Source of the DNA: Isoetes taiwanensis
Taxonomy: Eukaryota; Streptophyta; Lycopodiopsida; Isoetales; Isoetaceae
Direction: 5' to 3'
Assembly: GCA_021234155.1 (NCBI GenBank)
Contig: JAJEKV010000001.1
Location: forward strand, 18,677,382-18,741,381
Length of the DNA stretch: 64,000 nucleotides
Part shown: piece after piece, positions 30,503 through 41,650 of the stretch
Layout: every line of letters begins with the position of its first letter
How positions within the stretch are numbered: the first letter of the stretch is position 1
Notes under the pieces: model-generated
Told to the model about the DNA's origin: nothing
The model's database searches: none
What the model saw: the letters and a program-made list of their open reading frames with translations, nothing else
Position numbers and translations under genes: made by a program

Positions 30503-31590
30503 TCTTTGGTGCCTAATTCTCAAGATGGTGGATCACATGAATCCTGTATGTATAGATGTTTTGCTGCAAGTTAAGATTTCCCCATGTCAGTTTTGCAGGC
30601 TTATCACTTTCTAGAACTCCCCTACATGCATTTACAAGATATGGATATAGAATATTCTAAGAATTCAAATGACTATTTTAACAAGTTTACGAGCGACTGA
30701 CTCTGTTATAGCCCTGTTCAGTAGATAGAGCTATATACGTGTGCATTATTTTAGAAGATGCAAATCTAGATCGGGATCTAATGATAATGAAGGGTGTATT
30801 TTCATGAAAGAGGGTGGATTGTGATAAGGGCTGGAGTTCCTTATAGGTTTAGGTTGAACTTTCCTCCAAGATGCACAACACATGGACTATCCTTTTCTCA
30901 ATTCCATCATAAACTTTAGCAATGGTTTTGCTCTCTACCCATTTTCTACATGTAGAATTAATTTAAAGTTTCTTCTTTGTGCAATTTGAATTCAAGCCTT
31001 AAATCAGAAGTCTAATAGCCATGCAAAAAGAGAACAAGAAGGGAACACTGGATGGACACATATTGGACACATATTGGCCATCTCACGTCTTATACACAAT
31101 AATGGAAGCTATAGGCAAATTATGGTGTTTTGACAAACCTTAAAACATTATGTGCACTCTCAAAATTTCTCACGGGTGCATTAATACTATGTATGTTCTT
31201 CTCAACACCTTAAACTAATGCAATCCCAATACTGTTTTTTTCACTACAAGGCCATTTCCATTAATGTTATTCTACACCTTCTATAATGCAACTTTATTGC
31301 AAATATTACATAAAGAATGCTTATCATAGTAGCATTTCCAACCTATATCGAACTATGTAAACATTCTTTTGCATGCTAATCGAAATGAGCAATACTATAA
31401 ACTCATGCAAGTTTAGTTCACGTGGCTCCCAAACAAACATACAACCAATTTTGACCTCTGCCACTTTTCAATGACACATTGAGTAAACAAAGGTAGAAGA
31501 AAAAAGGAAGAAATAGCTATGCGTGACAAAATTGACCTACATTATTTGTTCTAATGTAAAGGCGACCATTGACCCCAATAATTGCCTTAT
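30503..31590. other. 3' part of Helitron 3, no gene recognised
   Basis: AT-rich. The first few hundred bases may be the 3' UTR of the captured zinc-finger gene. Nothing else was identified before the terminal hairpin. Confidence 0.4.
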
Positions 31591-31639
31591 AGCCCAGCAA
31601 CGCTGGGCACCATTACTAGTTCATAATAACACCCACAAA

Positions 31640-33437
31640 TATGTCACATCTTCTCCTCTCCCTCCAGCCGCTAAATTTAAAGAGATTGTTGCCACGCTTT
31701 GTAACTTTGTCTGGGGCAGCAAGGGAGCAGGTGCAGTGGTTAAATTGCTTGGAAAAGTGTATATACTCGAAAAAAGATGGGGATTTAGGCATGATGGACT
31801 TATCTCTGCATAGTAAAATCTCAATCTCAAAGTTTGTCTAGCAGATCTTGATTGAACAAACACATTCTTATAGAATGCAATTGTCTTTTTAGGCTGTTGA
31901 CTCTTCCTATGTATTAGAAAAATAGGCACTTGCTCCGTGTCTACCCTGGATGATGTTTCTCTCCATAAAGCCACCTCCTCATGCATCCCTTTCTCTGGGA
32001 GATTCTTAAGGCATGGAAAGTTTTGGGGTGATTGGCCTCTTTACATCCCTCAAATTGGTCTCATGCTACCTCCTTTTTATTTGGGTACCTTTGCCTTGTC
32101 TCCCTGGCTCTGCTCTGCTTGTCTCATTCATGCACACCAAGACTCAGCACAGATGGCCTAACATGTATAACTCATCCTCAAGCCATTGTATTCTGATGGC
32201 CGCCTCTGCTTGTGGCAGGACTTCAAGGACACTTATAATTTGGCTTTCTTGGATTATTACAGTAGGAAATGGTTGTTGACAACATCCCTCTACGGTCCAA
32301 CATTGCTATTGAGCACGTGCAGAAGTTTACAGTTGATATTTCCAGGAATAAATACCATTAGGGATTTTTTGAGATCATAAAAGGGCCTTCTAAGAACTGC
32401 TGACTAAGCTATATGAACTACCAATCAGAAAACAGAACTGATAATCCAGTCAGCAAAACAGTTATAACTAACTCACTAGATCACATTTTCTAGCATAAGT
32501 GTTGATAGAAAAGTCCAAATGAGCTCCTGTTTGGTGCAATAGATAGATCTCATTGAGATCTTTCAAACCCTGGGTGGTTTGCATATCTTTTAGCCCTGTA
32601 GGATAGTAAAAAATGATAAAAACCATATTTTTTGGAGTTTTGACAATCATAAGTGGTTAAAATATGTGCAAAGCACCTAAGGTTGGAAAGATCTCAACGG
32701 CATCTATCTATTGCACTAAACGAGAGCTCATTTGGACTTTTCTATCAACAGTTATGCTAGAAAATGTGATCCAGTGAGTTAGTTATAACAGTTTTGCTGA
32801 CTGGACCCGTCAGGCTCTGATTTCTGATTGGTGGTTCATTTATCTTCATTTGGCCGAGTTGGCATGTTTTGAAGGCCCTTTTTTAATCTCAAAAAAACCC
32901 TAATGCTTTATTAGAAACTGCTACAAGCATCTCACTATGTAGCCTCCTCCGCCTCCATCACCTCGCTGGCAACTAGCGATTCCAGATGCCAATCATTTTC
33001 TAATTTGGCCAGTTGTAGGACAAGAAAATTCTTCCTAAGCAATATATTCTTCTCTAGCAAGTTGTACATATGGCGCTGAGACCCAACGTTATAGTTCATC
33101 CTTTTAAACATGAAATCAGCCCTCTTTGTCCAGTCTTCAAAGCCGACTCGGAGTCAATGGAGCATTGTTTTCTCTTGTGTGATCATCTCCGCCACGCATT
33201 TGGGCACAAGTCCGAGAATAGAATCTGTTGATGAACAAGCCAAGAAATCTTGCTCGGTCTCCTTCCTTGCAAGTGGCCACACTTAAGAAATGGGCATTTA
33301 ATATTTGCAAGGCTTTAGTTTGTTGGGTGATGTGGAAGCATAGATATCAGATAGTCTTTAGAGGTGCACACACTTTTGCTACAGACCTCTATCAAGAGAT
33401 TAAATGTCATATGACCGGTATTTTACTTCATGGTTAT
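31640..33437 (+). pseudogene. L1-type LINE 3' region (RT C-terminal part and zf-RVT)
   Basis: Broken frames show the region after the RT palm of plant L1 elements: AAKFKEIVATLCNFVWGSK (31660-31725), then a 'W...GDLGMMDLSLHSKIS' equivalent near 31780-31825. Further on is a zf-RVT motif (CPVFKADSESMEHCFLLCDH near 33130-33190) and KKWAFNICKALVCWVMWKHR (33275-33345). Such elements copy themselves by target-primed reverse transcription. It starts right after Helitron 3 and is split by the long inverted-repeat element at 32.35-32.91 kb. Dead copy. Confidence 0.7.
32349..32914. mobile_element. Long-terminal-inverted-repeat foldback element, about 0.57 kb
   Basis: The arms 32349-32560 and 32660-32914 mirror each other over roughly 200 bases. 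Mirrored words include 'ccattaggg.tttttttgagat', 'aaaagggccttc', 'accaatcagaaa', 'ccagtcagcaaaac', 'tagcata.ctgttgatagaaaagtcc' and 'caatagatag'. The centre is unique AT-rich DNA. Long arms suggest a Mutator-like or foldback MITE. No clear target duplication was found. Nested in the L1 fragment. Confidence 0.75.
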
Positions 33438-33620
33438 TAAGGATAACGGACATTTTTGAATTCAACAAAATGCAAACTATTTATAGGCAAAATAATGTCG
33501 TTCAAAGTTGACCATGATAAACAAGAAATTGACAATAACAATCCAAAATGCAGAAGAAATGGACTACAAAAATGCCAAAATGATTCACAAATAATAAGTT
33601 TGTATCAATCCTAATGACAA
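33436..33620. repeat. Second copy of the dispersed repeat at 1054-1203
   Basis: Shares its ordered blocks with the left-hand copy. It starts where the L1 tail ends, at 'ttaaggata'. Confidence 0.7.
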
Positions 33621-33623
33621 CAT

Positions 33624-34800
33624 CTATGTACAGCTTAATAGTGCATTGTGATCCTTCTTTGTCCGTACCTGCAAGTCAACGGGGGTCCCTAGCTGCCGCA
33701 ATCTGTCCCATAACTTGTCCCAGGGCATTGTGTCAAAAGCTTTTGTGAAATCCACGAAACAACAGTATAAGTTTTGCCGGCGATTCCTGCTTTTCTCAAT
33801 CAGTATGCGCAGAGTGAAGATATGATCAATGGTAGATTGCCCGAGGCAGAAGCCTGCCTGTGTCAAAGCCCGCACCTCTTCCTCTTCTGCCCATATCGTT
33901 AGCCGCTGCTCAAGGATGCCACCCAACAGTTTTGCAAAGAGAGAGCTGACCATAATAATGCGGTAGTTGGCTGGGCATTGGGGGGTCACCTGCTGTATAT
34001 ATGGGCACAACTCTACTAGTGGGTCCATTGCAGAGGGAAGCCTTCTTGCAATGCTTTATTGAATAGTGCCATGAGGACAGGCACCATTGGAGGCCCAGCC
34101 CACTTTAGAAGTTCTACCTGCATGCCATCTAAATCTGCTGCCTTCCCATTAGCTAGGCGTTGTAGGCCCATGATGACATCCCCCTCTGTGATGACCAGAG
34201 CCAGGCCCATCTATAGAGGCATTGTTGCCCGGCCCCTGAGCAGATCGTAAAGCGGTTGCAAGTACTGTACCCATTGCTCCGAGGCGATGTTCCCTATGGA
34301 TTGTATAGCCTTGCTCAATACCTTCCTCCAGAATGTCTTGGGATGCCTATCTAGGAGATCGAACATCTGTTGCTGGTGTTCTGCGAGGTATCTGGCTTTC
34401 TTGTTCTTGAGGAAGGAGTGGTATTGACTGATGGCCTGTGGGCGGAAGGTGGGATCAGTGACTTGCCGAATTCTGCGTTTGATCTCCCGACACTCATCAT
34501 CGAACCATCTGTTGCGGGGGAAGGTGGTAGCGCCCGAGCCGAGCTCCTCCATGAGTGGCCTCTCCCAACGCATCTTTCAGCGCCTGTCAAAAGCAGGTGA
34601 GTCAGCTGGGCAGATTGCTCCTGAAGTGTGGGGAGATACAGTAGCCCCTCCAGATCATGCTCAAGCATCCGGGCATAGGTCTCTGCACAGTCGTAATGCA
34701 CTTGTTGTCAACGCTGAGGTCTGCAACACTCCAAATACCTGCCTTATGCCACCGCATATATTTTTGGGGGTGTTTTTAAGCCATGCAACCAGTATCTTCA
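33624..34800 (-). pseudogene. LINE RT fragment, inverted relative to the LINE at 34.9-39.9 kb
   Basis: Minus-strand pieces give, in order, an endonuclease-to-RT linker (34211-34573), ANGKAADLDGMQVELLKWAG (34016-34210) and RT with CPANYRIIMVSSLFAKLLGG, LTQAGFCLGQSTIDHIFTLR and the motif A segment CCFVDFTKAFDTMPWDKLWD (33624-34028). The same phrases occur in the plus-strand LINE, so both are one family. It stops after motif A, with motifs B and C gone. About 100 bp separate it from the start of the plus-strand copy, making an inverted pair. Confidence 0.8.
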
Positions 34801-35012
34801 GATACAAAGGTGGGATGCCAAAATAAATCAATCTGCTGACATCTAGAGTCTATTATTGGTGCTCTAAAGCAGAGTTCTGCTTCATTCCAGGCATCAATCA
34901 TCCTTCCTCATCCTAGGGGCCGCCACGGAAACGGCCCCGGTTAGACAACAAAGACAAGGGAGAAACCTCTTCCATGAGGAGGGAAGCCCGAGCGAAGGCC
35001 CAATCTATGTGA

Positions 35013-36400
35013 TTGACTCGGGAGATGGATGAAGGCTGCTCAAGCCCGACACAGGCACAGACGAGGGCCATGAAACAACTGGAGGAACAGGTCGAGAGTA
35101 ATAGAACTCGGATTGCAGGATTGATGGCAGAGATACTGCCCCTCAAAGATCCCACGTGCTCAAAAGACGCTTTGGCGCCGAAAGGCAACGGGTAACGAGA
35201 TGGAGACCCGCGATGCGCCAGTTTGGAAGACGGGCTTCGCTTGGCCCACTTTGAGAGGCAACAGGATAAGCAGGGCCTTGCCGACTTGCGAGATCGCGTG
35301 GATTCCCTTCTCACTACCATGGAGACTATGGCAGGCGGCAAACAGGGTGTTGAGCAGGATACAGTGGCAACTATTTCCCGCCTCAAGTCAGAAACGGAGG
35401 GGTATGCCACTGCGGATAAACGCTTCGAGCCCTCGCCGGGGCCCGCCAGAGAAATGGTGAACCCTACTGAGTAGGGCTGGAGACACGTGATCTGGAGATC
35501 TCGAAGCTCAAAGCAACCATTGCCCGGCAAAGGCAGCGGCCTCCCATCTTTGAGGAGGTCCATGAACACCCGCGTAATCGCACGAAAGTGAGTTGGCCAA
35601 GCGGCCAGAGGTTCCAACAGAGCTAGGCTCCCCGACTCTGTGCAGCCAGAGGCCGCAACACGAGGGACGGCCGGCGCCGCGTGCCCTCGCGAGCCCATAG
35701 GTCGCCAAACAAAGCCGGACAGACACCACCTCCTCCACCTCACACACCACATCGCCCTCATTGCGCGAGCAGCCCACACGCTCCAGCCAACGGGGCATCA
35801 CTGGCCGGGGCAGCTAATGTTGCCCCCGACTCGATTGGAGCAGCAGGAGCGAGAGCGCCGGCGTCATAATGTGGTGGTGCGTGGACTCGGAGGAGGCAGG
35901 GAGAAGATCTCGCCAAGCGCGTCGGGATGAGATCCTATCTCGAATGGCATTCGATTGCGGTACACATTGCTAGAGCAAGCGCCCTTGGGGACTCGGCGCC
36001 TGGTCGCCGCTGGCGTTGTTACCTTCACGGTGGCGCAACATGCGAGTGCATGAGGCCATCCCGCGTCGAGTAGGCAATTGAAGGGGGACTGCTTCGTATG
36101 TCGACCGGGATCTCACCCCGATGCAGCGAGAGTCCGGGCCGGGCGTGGTGGCCTGCGTCGTGGACGGGCGTCCGAGTCGTGGGGGCTGCAACCTTGTCCG
36201 GGAAGCCAGATTTCAGGCCGGGCGCCGCTTGAGGTCGCTGTGCAATACGCGTCTGCTACCACTCCCGCCTCCCCTTTGCCGCTGCCGCATTACCTATCGC
36301 ACACCTCGCCTCCCGCCGCTCCAAACTGCTGCTCAGGCGCCGCACACTGCTCCCCCTGCAACCGGGGCAGATCATCGAGCGTCCACATCGAATGCCAACA
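35013..36400 (+). pseudogene. LINE ORF1 (coiled coil and RRM-like), frameshifted
   Basis: Pieces in alternating frames. A coiled-coil start (KQLEEQVESNRTRIAGLMAE, 35070-35140) is followed by LADLRDRVDSLLTTMETMAG (35275-35340). A basic segment RRRHNVVVRGLGGG at about 35855-35900 resembles the first strand of the ORF1p RNA-recognition fold. Further, A-G-V-V-T-F-T near 36015 resembles its last strand. ORF1 proteins coat LINE RNA. The GC-rich section also gives long minus-strand ORFs (for example 34913-35779), taken as shadows. Start and end are approximate. Confidence 0.5.
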
Positions 36401-36420
36401 AATAGGAACTGTGCCTCCGG

Positions 36421-37308
36421 ATGGTGTCTTGGAACTGTCGGGGCTTCCCCTGGCAGAAAGGCGAGAGTCTCAACTCTATTGCACCGGATATGGACCTCAT
36501 TTTCCTCATGGAGACATGGGAGCATGCAGGGCACAGATTACCGGACCTCCCAGGCTATCTGCATTTCTCGGTGTTCAATGAGTGCACAGGCAAGCGAGGG
36601 CATGGCGGCGTTGCCTGCTACTACCGTGCAACCTTGAGGCACTCAGTCTCGTTGCACAAAACAGACAGGCACAATCGCTACTTGTGGGTGCGCATGCAGC
36701 ATGACGGTGGCGACACTCTCCTCATAGCAGCATGCTACTTTCCACATGCCGAGAGCAACTTCTATAACACTCATTTGGATGTGGATCGATTGGAGCCCTA
36801 TGTTGATCTATATGATGACATACAGCAGCACAAACAATTGGGCAGGGTTATGTTGCTTGGCGACTTTAATGCACGCACAGGAGCCGAGCAGGTTCCAAAA
36901 TTTGACCCCCTGGCAGAGGACGTCTTGCAGTTGAACCCCGCAGAGGTGGCTTGGTCAAGGATATCAGATGACAGCCATATTTCGCGCTATGGCAGGCAGT
37001 TGTTGTTGCTGGGTAGTATCTTTGACCTGGTTATTTGTAATGGGTTGGCACAATGGCCGTCTTCCAGTTGCTACACTTGTAGACAGGAGAACCAAGGGGG
37101 CGGCTCTAGTGTGGTGGATTATCTGCTGGTTGAGGAACGGGATCTGCACCTGGTTACTCATTTTTCCATCGGGGACGCATTACTCGGGGACGAGGAAGTA
37201 GATTCGGACCCGGCCCCTGTTCATGCATCTCCATTGGGAGGCTTCCCGTGCACCTATTGCTTCAACACACCGGGTGCCCCCCACCAAGCGCTGGACTCTG
37301 ACCCGTAG
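36421..37308 (+). CDS. LINE APE-type endonuclease domain
   Basis: A continuous frame of 295 codons with endonuclease/exonuclease/phosphatase motifs in order: SWNCRGFPWQKG (start), LIFLMETWEH, GGVACYYR, LLIAACYFPH, MLLGDFNARTG, and SSVVDYLLVEE. This enzyme nicks target DNA to prime reverse transcription. The final catalytic S-D-H is not clean (DEEVDSDPAPVHA), so the His is displaced or lost. The first codon follows an in-frame stop closely, so this domain may originally have been internal to ORF2. The frame ends in degenerate sequence that leads to the RT. Confidence 0.8.
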   Translation: MVSWNCRGFPWQKGESLNSIAPDMDLIFLMETWEHAGHRLPDLPGYLHFSVFNECTGKRGHGGVACYYRATLRHSVSLHKTDRHNRYLWVRMQHDGGDTLLIAACYFPHAESNFYNTHLDVDRLEPYVDLYDDIQQHKQLGRVMLLGDFNARTGAEQVPKFDPLAEDVLQLNPAEVAWSRISDDSHISRYGRQLLLLGSIFDLVICNGLAQWPSSSCYTCRQENQGGGSSVVDYLLVEERDLHLVTHFSIGDALLGDEEVDSDPAPVHASPLGGFPCTYCFNTPGAPHQALDSDP

Positions 37309-37856
37309 CGGGGACCTATGCCCATTTGCTTGAGCATGATCCGGGCGAGACTGCTGCAACTCCCCACACTTCAAGAGCAACTGGCCGAGCCGACTCGCGC
37401 CGCTTCGGCCGCTGAAAGATGCTTTGGGAGAGGGCCACGGCGAACCACGTGCACTACCACCTTTCCCGCAACAAATGGTTTGATGATGAGTGTCGGGAGC
37501 TCAAACGCGACTCCGCAAGTCATCGATCCCATCTCCCGCCCACAGGCCATCGGTCAGTACGCTCCTTTCTCAAGAACAAGAAGGCCGATACCCGCAGTGA
37601 GCATCAGCAATGATGTTTGGTCTCTTGGACGGCACACCCCAGGACATTCTGGAGAAGGGTCTTGAGCAAGCCTGCACAGCCCACAGGGAACATCACCTCG
37701 GAGCAATGGGTACAAGATTTGCAAATACCGGTGCATGCGACCCGGGGGGCGGGCACCGATCCCTCCACGATAGGCATGGCTCGGGTTATCCACGAAGGGG
37801 ATGTTATCATGGGCCTACTGCCGTCTAGCTAATGGGAAGGCACAGACTTAGATGGC

Positions 37857-38641
37857 ATGCAGGCAGAGCTTCTGAAATGGGTTGGGCCTCCACTGGTGCC
37901 TGTCCTCACGGCATTGTTCAATAAAGCATTGCGAGAAGGCTTCTCTACGCAATGGACCACTAGCAAAGTAGTGCCCATATACAAAGCAGGGGACCCTCAA
38001 TGCCCGGCCAACTACCATACTATTATGGTCAGCTCTCTCTTTGCAAAACTGTTGGCTGGCATCCTTGAGCAGCGGCTGACAATATGGGCAGAGGAAATGG
38101 AGGTGCGAGCTCTTACACAGGCAGGTTTCCGGCCCAGACATTCCACCATCGATCATATCTTCACTCTGCGCACATTGATTGAGGATAGCAGGAATCGCCG
38201 GCAGAACCTGTATTGTTGTTTCATCGATTTTGCAAAAGCGTTCGACACAGTACCCCGCAACAAGCTCTGGGATAGATTGCGGCGGTTTGGGGACCCCCCG
38301 GACTTGCGGAAATGCGATTGTATAGGCTGCATGCGAGGCATGCTCGGGCCGTTATCACGTCGGCAACAGCGAGCCCGGTAATCGGTAGCATTGGAGTGCG
38401 TCGGGGTTGCCCCTCTCCCCCACTCTTTGGCCTATACATTGATCAGTTGGAGGATTGGCTCTCTGAGCATGGAGGTGCGGGCGCACATCTCATGCATCAC
38501 ACAATCCGGCAGCTCATATATCTTGGCGATGTCAACCTCATGGCCTATACTCCGGAGGACATGGCGTCATCACGGATGCTCTTGACACTTTTGCCAATTC
38601 GCGGCATGCGAGTTAACTTGGCCAAAACTAGGGTTTGCTAG
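37857..38641 (+). pseudogene. LINE reverse transcriptase domain
   Basis: Frame 1 (37857-38381) has motif 1-2 (TTSKVVPIYKAGDPQCPANY), SLFAKLLAGILEQRLTIWAE, RHSTIDHIFTLRTLIE and motif A CCFIDFAKAFDTVPRNKLWD. Frame 2 (38312-38641) continues with motif B GVRRGCPSPPLFGLYIDQLE and motif C read as IYLGDVNLMAYT, where the catalytic A-D-D has become L-G-D. At least one frameshift and the lost Asp make it inactive. Motif wording is close to the inverted copy at 33.6-34.8 kb. Confidence 0.8.
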
Positions 38642-39640
38642 TTGCATCGTCCGTCGACCAAGGCTTCCCACCTTCACTTACGGGGGCAAGAGGTAGAGGT
38701 GGCTCCGACCTACAAGTACTTGGGGATTGAGTTCTCAACTACCACCCATTGGGATGCGGCTATCGGGTTGCGAGGTCCGCGGCGGGTTGGAAAGCACTAT
38801 ATGCCATGCGAGAACAACAGACCACAAGGCAGAGTTATGCTGTTGGGGCCACCAAATCACATTTGTTTCGGGCCTTGGTTGAGCCGGTCCTTTTGTATGG
38901 GGCAGAAGTGTGGGGTCCGTGATATCCCTCAACACCGGAATGACCTCGGCGAGGTGCGAAGGCCTTCTTCTTGGCACGGGCCAGGGGTGAAGTCCACAGT
39001 TCCGTATGCAGATCCTACTCCGGGAGGCGGGCTTTCTACCCCTTCAACGGGCTGCATTGGAACGCCATATCGTTTACTTCCAAAAGGTGGTCGCTATGGC
39101 TGCTGATACACGCTTGCCCCATCTTGCTTTGGCCACAGCAATGGGTCCCCAACGCCTGAAATCCTGCTGGAAAGACAAGCAAGCTCGGTGGTTCTCCGCG
39201 GCGGGCGTCGCAGCAAAACAGATGTGTCCAGGTCAGGACAAAGAAAGATCGCGAGGCACTTAAGCTGTACCTAGATGCTACTTTCCTTCGTAAGCTCTGG
39301 GATGCAGAGGCTCTGACGCACGTTAAGCTGGCACACTACCAACAGCAAGTCAATCCTAGGCTCACAAGAGGCCCACACCAGTACTTGTACACCCGGTACG
39401 CCCATGAAGAAGCCGCGGACTTATAGCTTCCATTCGCCGCGGGTGCACATCAGCCTCCGCATTGAAACAGGGCGTTGGGCTCGGGAAGCACGAGAGCAAA
39501 GGCTTTGCCAGTGTTGCCACCAGGGCGCGATTGAGGATGAATGTCATACCCTCCAGATCTGCCCGGCATTTGCCCATATTTGAGAGAGGTATGTTCAACT
39601 ACTAGTGCCTGGTCAGCCGTTGCATCAGTTGTTGACTACG
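38642..39640 (+). pseudogene. LINE ORF2 C-terminus with Cys/His cluster
   Basis: Pieces with APTYKYLGIEF (38705), LVEPVLLYGAEVWG (about 38877-38918) and, near 39500-39580, CQCCHQGAIEDECHTLQICP, a C-x2-C...H...C cluster as in the zinc-binding tail of many LINE RTs. Frames change several times. Confidence 0.6.
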
Positions 39641-39887
39641 ACGTCAGTGGGTTTGTTGGGGTCATACCTCCAGGAGGTTATAGATGCACGGACTCGTTTG
39701 TGTCCAGCGGGACGGTCTTGAACTATCCTATGCAACTGTACAGTGTGCCAGCATGCCTATTACTGCTAAGGTTTTTCCCTCGAAAACCCTTTGGGGCGGG
39801 GGTTTTTTAATCCTGTCAGTAATACGCTTGCTGCTCTCTTTTTGTTTGGGTCCCATAGGCCAATTGGTTTCCGTGGACGCTAAAAAC

Positions 39888-39918
39888 CTATTCTATTCTA
39901 TTCTATTCTATTCTCATA
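39888..39918. repeat. CTATT pentanucleotide tail of the LINE
   Basis: Five to six units of CTATT after the 3' UTR. Simple-repeat tails in place of poly-A occur in several LINE clades. Confidence 0.8.
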
Positions 39919-40059
39919 GTAATGGAGTGAATTGAAAAAGGGCAGAATCTGGAAGCTGCTGCCTGATAGAGGAGCTCCCAACTGGATGGGATTCTCTTAT
40001 CCAGTATTGAACAAGTTTCAGAGCAGGGGAGGGATTTGTAGAGTAAATAGCCCTCCAGA

Positions 40060-40765
40060 TCATTTTAGCAACCAAAGCTTGAGCCTGAATAAACGAGTAG
40101 ACCTCCTTCCTTCCTGGGCTTGATTAAATCTGACCATGCAACCTTGCGAGATCCCTGCCATATAAATTTCCTTATTGCCATCTCAATGCTTTTATAAGAT
40201 GCTTTATCAACAACTAGTGCTGAGGAGAAAAACACATGAGTGCTGGCAATAACAGAATTGGCAATCTCCACACGTCCTACCAAAGAATGAGAAGGTGGAT
40301 ACAAAAGAAGTTTCTTCTTAATTCGTGTTACTATGGAGTCCCACAAACCATGGATGGACATAGAGATTGGAATGCTTAGGATCTCGGTGGCTTTGAGTCT
40401 TTCTCAATAACTTTAATACCTTGTATTTCAATTTCGCTTTGAGATTCAAGAATGATAGCACATTTAGCTTTGTTTAAATTAACCTCTGACACCTCTCCAA
40501 AGGAGACAAGAGCATCAATAAAAATTTTAAGGCTATCATCTCCAGCATTGAGGAAGGCAAATGTATCATCTGCATACTACATGAGAATGAAGGATCCACC
40601 CTTCCGTGGAAGTTCCAAACAGTTGATTTTATGCTCAATATGTAGAGTGTTGGCTAATCTGGTCACCATCTCGGCCACTATGAGGAATAAATAAGGAGCC
40701 AGTGGGCATCCTTGTCTGACCCCCTTCTGCATTCAAATAATTTTGTTGGAGATCCATTGATCAGC
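40060..40765 (-). pseudogene. L1-type LINE RT fragment (motifs B to thumb)
   Basis: Minus strand: motif B as QKGVRQGCPLAPYLFLIVAE (about 40665-40730), motif C as YADDTFAFL (about 40555-40580), VSEVNLNKAKCAII (40450-40490), then the downstream segment VGRVEIANSVIASTHVFFSS and MAIRKFIWQGSRKVAWSDLI with GGLLVY (40065-40361). This is a plant L1 RT. It is truncated exactly where the LTR at 40766 begins, and the missing 5' half is not found on the other side of the LTR element. Confidence 0.8.
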
Positions 40766-40934
40766 TGTGACGTTCCACATATTTATATGGTACTAGTAAT
40801 GGTGCCCAGCGTTGCTGGGCATAAGTTGGGAATCTTTTTGGATGAAAACCTATTCAGCTCAGACTCTTTTTCATAAATCTAATATAATAGAAACCAAGCC
40901 TAGCATTGCTGAGCTTTAAGAGGTTTTTGTGTAT

Positions 40935-41650
40935 TCGACACCCTTCCTCTTCCCTTTGCCTTTTGCTTTATCTCGCATTTCCCCTTTTCCTACATAGTTC
41001 CCTTTTTTTTTTCCTCTTTTTTCTCATTTTTCCTACACATCTTCCTTTTCCCTTCTCCCTTTTTTCCTTTTTTTACCCCTTCTATTCCTTCTTTTCCCTT
41101 TCTCATTTTCCTTCTCTTTTTCTGATGAATTTTCCCTTCCCTTTTCATCTTTTGCTCGCCCTTCCCATTTTTTTTTCCTTTCCTTTTCATTTCATTTTTC
41201 CTTTTCCTTTTCACTTTTCCCTTCCCGTTTTTCCGCTTTCCATGCCCTTTTTTTTCTCTTTTCCCCACCTTTTCATGTGCCCATTTTCTTCCTTTTCCCA
41301 TCCTCTTCCTCTTTATCCCTTGCCCTTTTTCCTCGCTTCTTTTTCCCTCTCCCCTTTTCCTCTTGCCCACTTTCCCTTCCCTTCCCCCCCCCTTCCCTAG
41401 CCTTCCCTTTTTTTTCCTTCCCTTCCCTTTTATTATTTTAAGCCACTTTTTTTGCTTTTCCCCATGTCCTTTTTTTTTCCTTTCCCTCTTCTTTTCTATG
41501 CTTTCACTTTCTATTCTATTCCCTTTTCTTCACATTTTGTATGTGCCCCTTTTCCTCATTTCCTCACCCTCTCCCTTTTTCCTTTTTTTCTTTTTCCTTT
41601 TTCCTTTCCCTTTCCCTTTCCCTTCGAGGCCTTCTCTCCTTCCCTTCTCC
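40935..41650. repeat. T/C-rich pyrimidine tract A (inside Helitron 4)
   Basis: About 700 bases almost without purines, built on TTTTCCC and CCTTTTCC. Open frames here on both strands (Phe/Pro/Leu/Ser-rich on plus, Lys/Gly/Arg/Glu-rich on minus) are products of base bias. Confidence 0.95.

Larger units (their letters stand above)
28124..31619 (+). mobile_element. Helitron 3 (non-autonomous, 3.5 kb)
   Basis: Starts TCTTATATTATAATG after A (28123) and ends with the hairpin GCCCAGCAACGCTGGGC (31592-31608), ACCATTA, CTAG, then T (31620). It carries exon fragments of two different genes in the same orientation, a kinesin-7 tail and a topoisomerase III-alpha tail, as Helitron gene capture often does. 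No RepHel. Confidence 0.9.
34895..39918 (+). mobile_element. LINE retrotransposon, nearly full length, inactivated
   Basis: A plus-strand unit with ORF1-like sequence (coiled coil, RRM-like stretch), an apurinic-type endonuclease, reverse transcriptase and a Cys/His C-terminus. It ends in a CTATT pentanucleotide tail (39888-39918). The RT reads like the CR1/L2/Jockey group rather than plant L1 ('TIDHIFTLRTLIE', 'GDPQCPANYHTI'), but the clade is an impression. Many frameshifts. The region before the tail (CCCATAGGCCAATTGGTTTC) is echoed at 42.22-42.25 kb in Helitron 4. Confidence 0.75.

Noticed and set aside
34913-35779. 288-codon minus-strand ORF
   Set aside because: Antisense shadow of the GC-rich LINE ORF1; no family features, and the plus strand gives coiled-coil and RRM-like motifs.
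40850-40920. Second, degenerate Helitron-like hairpin (CTAGCATTGCTGAGC)
   Set aside because: Stem is imperfect, no CTRR follows at the right distance, and the true end is at 40793.
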